Assembly: GCF_000143415.4 (NCBI RefSeq)
Contig: NW_003314267.1
Coordinates: 3,386,735 to 3,450,734, forward strand
Source of the DNA: Selaginella moellendorffii
Lineage: Eukaryota > Streptophyta > Lycopodiopsida > Selaginellales > Selaginellaceae
Direction of reading: 5' to 3'
Length of the DNA stretch: 64,000 nt
Position 1 is the stretch's first letter. The number at the start of each line of letters is the position of its first letter. Position numbers and translations under genes: made by a program. Below the pieces are notes generated by a model. The model ran no database searches. It saw only the letters and a list, made by a program, of their open reading frames with translations, and was not told where the DNA came from. This document shows positions 1-11,100 of this stretch, piece after piece.

Positions 1-220
1 CAACTCGGGTCCACCTCGGACTCCACTTCGGACTCCATCTCGGACTCCATCTCGGGTCCATCTCGGACTCCACTTCGGACTCCAACTCGGGTCCATCTCG
101 GACTCCACTTCGGACTCCACTTCGGACTCCAACTCGAGTCCATCTCGGACTCCACTTCGGACTCCAACTCGGGTCCATCTCGGACTCCACTTCGGACTCC
201 AACTCGAGTCCATCTCGGAC
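1..220. repeat. Minisatellite of ctcggactcca-type units
   Basis: The first 220 bases are a tandem array built from short variants of 'tcggactccacttcggact' alternating with 'aactcgggtccatct'. The higher-order unit is about 35 bp and is repeated several times with few differences. The array begins outside the window. No reading frame here resembles a known protein, so I treat it as non-coding satellite. Confidence 0.85.
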
Positions 221-463
221 ACTCCCACGTGTCATGTGTTGGTCCTTTTGGGTCCCTTTTTGGAGCCTCGCCTTTTGCTCGCTTCGTGCTTGTTCCTCGA
301 GCACTTCGTTGGGAGTTCCACTCCCGCTCTTGACTTTTCAAGTCGGAGCTTTTGGTCCAAACGTGTTACGCTCGTTTGGCTCTCGCTTCGGCCACTACCA
401 TGTGGCGCCCTTCCGGCTCCACTTTGGGGCCTAGGGATTTTGTGTCTCACAGTTAACTCCTTG
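221..463. other. Intergenic, nothing recognised
   Basis: This GC-balanced stretch between the minisatellite and the first gene has short open frames on both strands, but none carries a recognisable motif. It may be the downstream region of the SART1-like gene on the minus strand. Confidence 0.5.
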
Positions 464-1028
464 TCAAGTTCTAATGTAAGCTGTTCCTGACTTGATCTGA
501 ATGCCTCTCAATCTCTCCATAAACTCCAGAGGGTGCTCTTCTTTCTTCCTCTTCTTTAGCTTCTTCTCTTGCTTCCTTTTCCCCGGTTTTACATGGTGGA
601 ACTTATGCGAGAACTGCCGGAAGGCTTCCTTGGGGGTCAGCTGCATCAAACATAAAGTAAATTCAGAAAGTAAATAGAACAAAAACTTACAGTTCGGCCA
701 TGCTCATCGCAGTGGTCCAAGTTGAATTCGAATTTACCATTTTCTGGTGTCCTTTTGTCTCTGCTTCTTCCAATCCATTCGCCTCTAGATTCCTTCACTC
801 GAAAACATTGAAGAGCGCCAGCCAGTCCTTTCATCCTCTTTTGTTGGCAGCAAAGATTTGAAAGCCATCCTGCTGTAGGCTTCTTCATCTCTAGTAGTAG
901 CTGGTAGATTTCAAATATAAGAACAGTGAAAATTGGAATCAAATCACATACTTACCTTCGTGATTCGGCTGTAGACCCGAGCAAAACTCCTCAATCTCTG
1001 TCAAGACAACCTTTGGAGGTTCTTCCAT
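464..1028 (-). CDS. SART1/DOT2-like splicing factor, C-terminal part only
   Basis: Three minus-strand exons join in frame (roughly 1028-955, 897-691, 640-464) into a protein of about 150 residues. It carries the signatures of the C-terminus of SART1/Snu66 (DOT2 in Arabidopsis): 'KGLAGALQ', 'DEHGRTLTPKEAFRQFSHKF' and a following K/R-rich 'PGKRKQEKK'. SART1 is a U4/U6.U5 tri-snRNP protein needed for pre-mRNA splicing. The family is normally 600-900 residues with long coiled-coil and RS-rich N-terminal parts, which are absent here. The first Met follows a possible splice acceptor, so unrecognised upstream exons remain possible. A retained gene fragment or a truncated paralogue are the likely explanations. 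Identification of the domain is firm; functionality is not. Confidence 0.7.
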
Positions 1029-1119
1029 GCTTGCCCTAGTATAAAATTACAGAAACTTAAATAGTAGTCGTGCAGGAGGTATATTCTCACTTAAACTATT
1101 CTCGTATATTCCATTGTAT

Positions 1120-2955
1120 TCAAAACCTAGAAGCATGCCATTCCTCCGGTTCCTGATTGACACGAAGAGCGTACTCAATAATGGAACGCGCCATATCAAG
1201 CTCATGCTTCCACAGTGGCTCGCTGAGACGAACGGTTTTGCCCTGCTCACGAAGAGGCTTAAGCCTCCACTTCCCTGTCAGGACGCGCAAGCAGACCTGT
1301 GTAATTACTCTTGCCCTTGCCTTCCATCCAAACCACCCCGAGGTACACATTCACGGCGATTTCTACCCGGACAACGAAGTTAGTGAAACAACAATCGTCT
1401 GCTCGCGGAAGCTTTTGAAGAGCATATGGCCTTGGTCGCTTTGTCATCGTCAGTTGGATAGAAGTGTATCACTCGAGACGTTAAAAGCCATCCCAAAAGA
1501 GAGCGGAGCTCCAGTCACCGCTCGCGCTGGGCCATTTGTCTCGGATAAGCGTCCGGAGCAGCATCAGGAGAAGGCGAAGCTGCGAGCAAGGGACACTCGT
1601 AAACACGAAGAAGACTCGTAAGACTTCTTTACATACCTGCCCAGACGTTTAAATGAGGGGAAGAAGCCATCGGAAGAGACTTATCACCTTGCTGATGAGA
1701 GTGTTTTCAGCACCTATTGACGAGGTTGTAAATATTTGTCACTCACGCTCTCTGCAGATACCTTACCTTCGGAATTAAACTCTCTATCGAGCAGCCCAAC
1801 TCACACCGGACGCTCGTCCCTTCCAGCTCCAGAACCTCCAGAATGCTCTACAAGAAAGAAAAGCATATTCGAATGTTATAAAACGTAAAATCCTCAGCTC
1901 ATGTAGAGAAGTTCGTTGCTCACGGTGGCTAAGCTCTGGATTTCATATCGTTGAAAAGCCTCTTGCATGAGATGGAGACCCCTCTCGAGGTATCCCAAGC
2001 ACCAGGAGAGCTTGACAGTCAAGTAAATATCGATTAAGTTCTTGGCCAGGACCAAAACATCTAAGCATCTCATCGACTTGTCCAGCCTAAGGGAATCCAC
2101 GTCCACTGCCAGAAAAGGAACACCTAGTTTACAAAAGGAAGCACCGTTTTGTTACCTTGCAAGGCCAAACCACATACAACAAGTAGTTGACACTCGGTTG
2201 GCAGGCCTGGAAAGGTTGTTGCTTTCGCCGTTACTGAGCAATAGTCAGTCCCGAAATATGCAACAAGATCTATCACCTGTTTCACTGAGCTGCATCTGGT
2301 TGTTCAGCCTCTGTAACTTCGCCAGCTTTTCCGCGTGCAACAAGGGTGTCAAAACGGCTCATACCAGATCTAGATTACCATGAGAGCGAGGTTGTATGCT
2401 TTCCAAAGCGGCTGCAAAATCCGAGATTTATGTAATGCAAACAAAGCCCTTTGATAAGTACCTTGCTGCAAAAACCGCGTGCTGAAAGCCTCTCGCAAAA
2501 GTCAGCGAGCACGTCGAAACCACTGATGTAAGGCCGTGATGAAACCACAGAGCAAGCGTGCAAGAGGAACTTCGGCAATAGCGTCATTCGTAACATCTGT
2601 TCATACAATCCATCCATCATAGAAACTTCGCCAAAGAAAAAAAACATAGCTCACCATTTCCAACAAGCTTGAGCAAGTTTTCGAATGAGGCAGGACAGAG
2701 CTCATGCTGTTGCCGAGTGAGATCGTCGGCAAGAATCTGATGGAAAATGGAGAACGCTTTGATCTTCCGCGCAACGATGCAATCTTACCTGGAAATATCT
2801 GAACGCACGCAGCGATGGGTCACGCATCAAATCGCCCTGTGTAAATCACGAATTTAGCATATGACGCATCTCACCATGACGTAGACAATGCCCCAGGCTT
2901 TGAGGCGCGTGACGAGAACAGTTTCGCGCACCCGGAATCCCACGTTGCCATGCAT
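1120..2955 (-). CDS. Unrecognised multi-exon protein
   Basis: Successive minus-strand segments behave as exons, with GT-AG borders. Examples are a segment at about 2838-2790 ('GDLMRDPSLRAFRYFQ'), one at 2744-2657 (with 'DDLTRQQHELCPASFENLL'), one at 2640-2470, one at about 2110-1900 (helix-rich, with 'LVLAKNLIDIYL') and a last exon at 1290-1120 ending 'NQEPEEWHASRF'. The pieces are helical and Leu/Cys-rich, like a TPR or armadillo-type scaffold, but I do not recognise the family. One join near 2360-2390 could not be resolved, because I see no clean frame there. The start is about 100 bp from the divergent CCA-enzyme gene, suggesting a shared promoter. It may be intact or partly decayed. Confidence 0.45.
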
Positions 2956-3056
2956 CCTCCATTAAACCCTAGCTTCCACGCCAAAAGCCCTAAAAACGTA
3001 GAGTTTTGGCGGGAGTTTTAATTCTCAAAGGATCTTCCTTCAGGGTTCTAGAGCTC

Positions 3057-5003
3057 ATGACGACGATCGTGCTCACGCGCGAGGAAGCGAAGATTCTCGA
3101 CGCTCTCCGTCTGGTGATCCGTGAATGCGACTTGAAGATCGAGGTGAGAGTGGGCGGATGGGTGCGCGATAAGGTCTGGTGTTTTAGATCATTTAGCTTG
3201 AATCGTTCTAGCTCAATTCAATTCGCGCAGCTCCTTGGCGTCGAGAGCCACGATTTGGATATTGCGCTGGATGATATGACTGGGCAGCAGTTCTGTGATC
3301 GTGTGCTCCCGTGCTTGAGGAAGACCGATCCTTTGTGTTCTTACAAGGTTATCAAAAGGTTTGTGTTGTCTAGAGCTTGTTATTTTTCTAACAACTGGAA
3401 TTTACATGTTGTAGCAATCCAGAACGATCCAAGCATTTAGAAACGACCAAGCTGGAGATCCTGGGTGGAGAGCTTGATGTTGTTGATCTCCGATCCGAGA
3501 CGTACACCAACGATTCCAGGATTTGATTTTCACTCGACTTCCTCTTGTTCTTACGCTCTTTTCCTTCCTGCTAGAAATTTGGAACACCTTCCGAAGACGC
3601 TTACGGGAGAGATCTCACGATCAACAGCCTCTTCTACAACGTTGCTGCTGACAAGGTTGAGGACTTCACTGGTCGAGGTTTGTGTATATTTCATCTTTCG
3701 ATTCTTTCCACAACTGTGTTGTCCAGGTGTAATGGACCTCAAGCTTGGAAAGATCAGGACTCCGTTGCCACCGCTCGTTACTTTTCTAGATGATCCATTG
3801 CGTGTCCTGAGATCCATTCGGTTTGGTCTGTGACGACTTGTCTTCATCTTAGAATTCTATCTGGAACCTTTCGTTTTCCTGATCAGCGGCGCGCTTTAAT
3901 TTTGAGCTGGACGAGGAACTAGAGTGCGTGGCATCTGTTGATTCTGTGAAGGCTGCATTCGAAACAAAGATCACCAGGGAGCGCATTTCTCAGGAGGTGG
4001 AATACGATCTCTTGGTTTTTATTTTTCGTGTGCCTCTTACATTCGTTTTTCAGATTCAAGCCATGCTCTTCGGAAAGAATCCTGCTCGGGCGATGTGCCT
4101 GCTGCACAAGCTTGGTTATTGGCCTCTGATTTTTACGAGGCCAGTGAGTGCGCAAAGGTAGTCAGTTCAGTCCCTCCTTTTCGTTTCTCGAACTCATTTA
4201 AATCTTTGCTAGTGTGAAGGACTTTCAAGTCGTTTGCGAGACTCTAGAGTCTGTCAACATTCCTGAGGTACTTACACTGAACACTTTGGTTTTGACTCTT
4301 TAACTTACTCAACGCAGGAAGGTGAAAGGCGTCTTGTTCTTGTTGCTGGGATTCTCTATCCATTCAAGAAAGAAAACGATACAGTTTTGGGCTCCATGGC
4401 CGAGAGAATAGGATTAAAAGCAATGCTTAAAAAGGTTCACGTTCTATACATTTCCTTCCTCTCTTGAACTGTCTCGTGTACCAGGTGAAAGCATTGTACA
4501 AAGCAATTGGAAATACCTTCGTGCAAGATTGGTATGAGTTGAACAAATGTACACTTTTTGGAGGATTACCTTGTCTTTTCAACGAAAGTTTTCGAGTAGA
4601 GGCCGGCCTAGCCTTCAGAGACAGGGACTTCAGCTTGTCAGCTGCTGCTTTATTTCTCTCCGTGCCAGCCCCTAGCGTCCAGCAGAAAGACGTGTTTAAC
4701 GCTATTCTAAAAAGCATCAGCTTATCTGGTAAGAAGTAGTAGTTTTTCTCGTTTTCAATATTCAATACTTTTTTCAGGATTGTTAAATTTAAAACCTCTG
4801 CTCACGGGGAACGATCTCAAACTCGAATTTCACATTGTTAGCGGCCCGAGAGTGGGTGAGCTGGTAATTCTTTGAACCTTCCATTCACAAGATATTATCG
4901 AATGGTTGTTTTACAGAAAGAAGCTATGTTTATATGGCAGCTACGAAATCCTAGTGGGACCAAACCAGAGTGTATCAGATATTTACGAGAATTATTCATC
5001 TAA
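3057..5003 (+). CDS. CCA-adding tRNA nucleotidyltransferase
   Basis: This gene makes the class II poly(A) polymerase/CCA-adding enzyme that adds CCA to tRNA 3' ends in cytosol, mitochondria and plastids. The spliced product shows the head domain signature '[13 protein letters not shown]', then '[13 protein letters not shown]' with the two catalytic Asp, then '[13 protein letters not shown]'. The '[11 protein letters not shown]' block follows, then '[12 protein letters not shown]' (the arginine-rich nucleotide-reading region). A helical tail '[10 protein letters not shown]' ends at a TAA. Introns are short and GT-AG. An in-frame ATG at 3006 would add 17 residues, so alternative starts could set organelle targeting, as is known for this family in plants. 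The C-terminal exons near 4321-4730 look divergent, but the final motif is typical. Confidence 0.9.
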
Positions 5004-5192
5004 GGAGTCAAACACACAACTTGGGAATGAATCGTGCTGTAATTATCAATAGAACGAAAGGTAAAAAGTTGTGATTTTAACTGTGGCTAAGTTAATATTT
5101 TTTTCAAGTATCGCTAAGGTTTCTGTTGCTTATAGTTGTTTGCTATTAACGTGTTTTCTATTTTACGGAGTACTATCTACATGAGATCAAGC

Positions 5193-8100
5193 TTATTGCC
5201 ACTCTCGCAAGTCCCAGCGATTGCTTAGCAGCCTCTTGACGTGGTCGCCCAGAAGTTCCTTCCCTTTCTCGAGCTTCTCTCGCAGTGCTTGGACTGATTT
5301 TTGCAGAACAGCCAAGTCGAGGAGCTCGTGTCTGGCATCCCTGTGCGAGCATCCAGCCAGGAGTAAGCACCTAATTTGCTTTTCAAACTTTAAATGTACA
5401 CACCTGGGATTTAGAAGCGTTGTCATGCACTCGAGCTTGCCTTGGAACAGGATCATGTTTTGAAGCAAACACCGGGCTTTTTCTTGCTTTGGCCTGATAC
5501 CGAGTCCCGTTTTCATTATTTCTATCGCGGAGCTCAAGTCGACTAGAAAATCGTCCGCGGAGGCCTGCAGGAAAGAAAGAGTTGTCAAAAGAATGGAAAA
5601 GAAAAAGGATATAAAACTCATGCCTTGAGTGGGCACGCCGTGGTGAGGAAGGCTCGAACGTAGAAGTTGTCGTCTTTCAAGCCGAGTGAGCTAAACACTG
5701 ACTTCGCTTCGCTGAGGTACTCGTTTTCCTTCTTCTTTCCTTTCATTGCTCGCAACTCAACCAGTGCCTCCTCTTTTTTCGACCAGTTCCCGGTCCGCTC
5801 ACAGCTCGTGGCTTGCAAACCTTTCGAGCTGAAAACTCCGGGAGAAGGCTCGATGCCAACACGTCGCAGTACATTATCGTGACCACCGCTTCGACGCGTC
5901 AAGACGAGGAAAGGATCACCTGTGATCGCCATGAGCTCCAACAGGTCTTTTTCCAGAACTTTGGACGTAGAAACCGTTTCCTGTAACTTCTGCTTGATCT
6001 CCCAAGGCAGCACGTCCAGAACGGGAGAACGTAAGCACTCCAAAAGTTTACCTCTGATACCCGCCACCATGAGTGTGAGGAGCACTTTCACCAGCTCAAG
6101 AACGAGCTCGCTGCTCCTGCGCAGCCACTCCACGAAAAAGTCTGGCCTTCCTAAAAGCAACGAGATGCAAATCCTGCCGATGGCATTGAGGCAGTCGCAA
6201 GCAGAGGCCTCTCCAGGGGCCTTGATCAGCTCGAGAACTTTGCAGAGGACCTGTTCCTGAGGCCTTCCAGTCATAAACTTGAAAGCCAGGCTCTCCGGAA
6301 GGACCATCTGCTCCAGGCCCGTGAAGCAAGCCAAGCTCAGCACCGTGGCTCTCTCCAGCAGATAGAAGAACGTTTGCGGCCTGATGAAGTCTGTTGGAAT
6401 GACGTCCTTGTTGATGATATCGCCGATAAATCCAACTGACGGCCTCACTACGGAATCCAGGAACTCGAAAGGAGTACACCGATGGTTGCTGCGCGAGTAG
6501 AACGTTGCCAAGCCAGCCATATCTTCTGGAAGGTGTCGCTTCAACGTCTCGAGCTTTGGAGTGCTCAGAAACGGTAAGAGAACGCGCAGAGTTCCCCGCA
6601 CTTCGCTGGAGTTGTCGAGAAAATCCAAGCTCTGCTCGCCTGCAACGCGGTCCAAGTGCGCAGTGAAGAAACGCTTGTGGCAAATGGATGATATGTCGAG
6701 AAAACTCTGCGCGTCCCCGAGAAACGCTACATTGTAGAGAAGCCTTCTGTATCCCTGGAGCTTTAGTTGGAGCTTCTCCTGATGGCTATCCAGGACAGTG
6801 GCAAGCATCTCGAGCAAGCCGAGGATAACGACCGTTACTCTCGATTGTGTTGAAGAAATCTCGCTGTGCTTGTGCAAACTCCGGATTCAGTCCAGCCCCG
6901 ACTCTAGTAGCTGCTCTTCCAAAAACTTCTTCGCGAGTGATGCTACTCGCTCGGTCCTGTGTTGGCCCCTGCTGCATCCACTGTAAAGCGGCCTGACTGT
7001 TTCGTTTTGGAGCCAGAAAGCTCCAACATACTCCACAATGCAGAGCTTGGGATTCATGTCTCGGCTGATTCCCAGGTAGTTCAAAGCCGCTGAAACCGCA
7101 GTTCCCCGTGGTAACATATCTTGAACTCCATCGAGAGACTGCACCACGGAGTGGATCCATTGAAACCAGGTGTTCCAAGCCGAGAGCACGAGTTGTTGCA
7201 AGTTCTCGACGTTGTCCTGGACGAGCGTCAAGCCAGAGCGCTCGGAATCGAGCTCAAACGAGGCTGCTGCTTTCAAGGCTTCGGACGCTCCTCCCAATAG
7301 CTGCCGCAAGGCAATGACTTCGACGTTGGAGTTCTTCGCCACCTTCCAGTTTTCTAGGAGCTCTCTCACTGTGGCAGTGCCTGGAGTCGTCCGGAGCACT
7401 TTGAGTTCGTGCGAGAACACGGGGTTGTCAGCAGCTAGACGTGCCGCCTTGTCGAGAGTCTCACGGTCTTGGAAGCTCTTCAGAGGCCAGCCACAGTTCT
7501 GTCCTCCCCACAAGGACTGGAGCCTGATGTGCTCGAGGATTTTCCGAGCCGCTTCGGAACGCTTGCCGGCATTTTCGAGTAGCTCCGATGCTCGGAGAAC
7601 GTTTCCCTTCCTCGCAGCCACTTCTGCAGCTTTCTCGAAGTTGCCAAGGCTGCATGCAAGCTCGATAAGCTCGTCAAGGTACTCCCGTCTTTCCAAGAAC
7701 GCAATCTTCCAGTCCGCATCCGACGAGGCTTGCACCGCCTCCATCATCGAGTGAGCGTCTACTTTGCGATGAAAGTACTCGGCAGCGTTCTTCCGAAACT
7801 TCTCCAACGTGTTGGCAGGCACGCTTGGTACTGTCCATTTGCGAATGAAGTCGAGGCCTTCTTTGTACAGTCTTCCCTTGGCACAAGCTTCAAGGCATTT
7901 CTCGTAATGGTTCCCCTCCGCATATACTTGTGAAGCTTCGCTGTGGAGATTTGCGGCCATGTAGCAGTCTCCCGAGAGTTCTAGCTTTGAGCATTGCTTG
8001 TACAAAAAACCTACACAACAAATCAGTATAAGCACGAGAGAGAGGGAGAAAAGAAAAGAGCTTTATTCATCACAGTACCTGCCCTTTGAAAGTCTTTCAT

Positions 8101-11100
8101 CAATCTGAAACACTTTGCTACAGCATCCTTCTTTTCCACGGACTCGTACAGTGCGGCCGCACGTTGTAGGTCCCTTTTTGCAGCACTCTGGTCGACTCTA
8201 AGGAATTTTTCTCCCCTCTCTTGAAATTCCGCAGCTTCAGATAGTTTTGCTCGGTATCTATCGCCTGCTCGTTTGAAGGAAAGCTTTGCCATGTCAAACC
8301 GGCGAGCATTAAACATCTACACAAACCAGCCAATACATTTTTTTAAAGAGTGAATCCACTCCACAGATATTTACCTCAACACCACGTTGGTGCCACTGCT
8401 CGGGGGAGCTTATCTGGTGAATCGAGGATATCAGTGACGCATCCAACGCACCTCTCTTGACAACGTTCAGACTCTTCCAGTAATCAAGCATTGGCCGCTG
8501 ATATTCCAGGTTCTCGTCGATGATCCACAGCCTCCGTTTAGTCCTCGTGATGGCAACATATAGCTCCTTGAGTTCATTGCACAAAATGCTGGGAAGCTGA
8601 GCGGGTAAACAATTAGCTGGACGGCTTCTACCAAAAACAGAAGAAAGTGTTTTCCACGCTTCAGGGCTTGCCGAGTCAGTGAAGAAGTTAAAGATCAATA
8701 CATCCTGTGTAAGAGTAGCTTAGAGCATGTTAGAAGAAAATAAAGCGTACCTCAAACTCTAATCCTTTACTGTCCTCCACCGTAAGGACGAGGCATCTTG
8801 TGCCGAGTTCCTTTAGCAGCTGCTGCTTCTGGGACTTGTTCCGGACTAGTACGGCTTGATCCGAGCCAAACTCGTAACCGGAGCTGGATCCATGACTGAA
8901 AAACAAAAAGTTGATAGACGTGCTATCGTCTGGGAGATTCAAAACAACTGGAACTTCGCCGAGTACAGAACTACTTTCCGGCTCGAGCCTGTCGACCCTG
9001 AGAGGGAAGAACCGAAGTATCAGCTCCATAACACTATTTGCAACCTGGACAATGGCGCCCGTTGTCCTGAAATTGTCTATCAGCTGCACGATATCCGGAC
9101 ACCTCGCCTCGGCTTCCAGAAACTCTGTATAGAAAACCCGACGTACATCTTCGAACCGGAATTCCACACCTCTAGTGATGGTCTGAGCCGTATCTCCAGC
9201 AAAAATGAAGCCTTCCCGATAATTCGTGCATACGAACTTGAGCAGGCAAACCTGAGCCAGCGTAAAATCTTGCACCTCGTCAATATAGACAAGATCAAGC
9301 TTGTCTCCCTTGAACCCCTCCACCCTGAGCTGCCGGTACAAATGCCAAACATAGTCTGCCATGTCGTAGTCGTCGTTTTCTTTCTTGAGTTTCTCGTAGT
9401 GGAGATAGAGGTCGTAGATCGTGTCCCGTTGCCCCTCATCGAACACCGAAATACGCTGTGATGCCAAGTTGATGAAAGCCTCGCGAGAAAGCCTTCCGTC
9501 CGGACAGTGAAGGGACTCAGCGCTTCCCTTGATGTGAGACACGATAGCTGCGTAGACATCTGATGCATCGTACGTCTTCCTCAAAGAGGCCTTCATCATA
9601 CGCGGCCAGTAAACCGACACAAAGACGTCGAAGTCCACTTCCCGATCTTCAAGTGTTCTGCTTCGGAAAGGCCTCGACACAGTTCCATGAACCATATCCA
9701 AAAGCTTTTTGAGGGTCAAGACGAGAGGAAAGGCCTCAGGTTGGATGTTGATGAAACTGTCTGGAATGCTGCCTTGAAACTCTTCGTCAAGCATCACATC
9801 TTCGTTGCAGGTGTCCCCAAAAGCAGCAGTATAAGCATCACTTCGTAGTAAAGACCTGAAATGTAAGAAAAACTGGTGACGCTGATGAGTAACAGGAGTT
9901 CGTCGCATACCTTTTAAACTTTTCGAGGTAGTTCTTGACTGCGAAACACAGCCTCTGGCTAACGGTAATGAACGCTTAACGCAAGCACGTCCCCTCGGCG
10001 CTATCAAAACTCCCGTTATCACCAAAACCACACCTTGATATGCGATGGAGCTGCTCAATGCGCATCATCTTAACACTGATAACCGTGGTTTTGCCTGTGC
10101 CCGACCTTCCGATAACAAAAGCCGACGAAGAAGACAACATCAGCTCGGTCTGTGGATGACTTAGAGGGAATGGCAGCTCGATTTCTGTACCGCCACTGTC
10201 TGTCAGAACGTAGTTCGCAATTCCAGATGACTCTGAATAGAACTTCAGTAGAGATAGATTCTCTGAAACTTTGGGACCACGCTGACTAATTGGAGGCGCT
10301 GCATTGCCGTCGTCGATGACTTTCTGGACAACATCTCCGCTCCATACTTCCGGAACAACGATTCTACCGCAAACGGACGTCTTTGTCGTCATAGTTCGAC
10401 AGCGTTCCACGTAATCCAATGAGTAAGTCGAGCTGACAGTATTCAATCGTTGGACAGTTCGCTGTAGTCCTTGAACGCCCACCACATCACATAGCTCGAT
10501 GGCCTGAGACCTTCTATTGCTCGTCAAAACCACTCTCCAGACTAGAAGCAAACCGTTCATGCGAAACACGTGAATATCCTCTGAGAGTGTCAGCGGCATC
10601 GCAGAGTTAAACTCAGGCCAGTGACCTCTAGCAAGTCCCAGGACAAATCTCGTGCAGCCATTTCTGAAGGACGCCGATTGACGAGCGTAACTGGTCTTGA
10701 ACTCCTTGCTGAAGAAGACCTGCAAAGAGAAAAACATGCTCAGGTAGGCAAGAAAACCGATGAGGACACTCACCTTCCAGATACAGTTTTCGAGAAGAGA
10801 ACTGTTAATCAGGATATCATAAAACTGGTCCACTTTGCCTCCAACACGCTTCTCCAGCTCTGGAACGTCGGTCGAGTCCACAAAGCAATCTCTGCTTTTT
10901 GCATTCTGAACTAAATCCCTCCAAATGGTCTCGTTCTTAGCCAAGGTATGCTCGTTACCAACAATGCAAAGACAGTATCTGCATGGGAAAAACTAAGTAG
11001 AGGCTCAAACATTATGGCAACCACCTGGCTCGAGTTATTGAAACATTCAGACGTCGATGATCTTTCAGAAAGCCCAAATCTCCGGAAGGGTTCGATCTGA

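Noticed and set aside
6096-7178. Additional frames of 100-200 codons antisense or shifted within the helicase C-terminus
   Set aside because: They are shadows caused by the high GC content of the real exons; the real frame is supported by homology-like helical content and splice sites.
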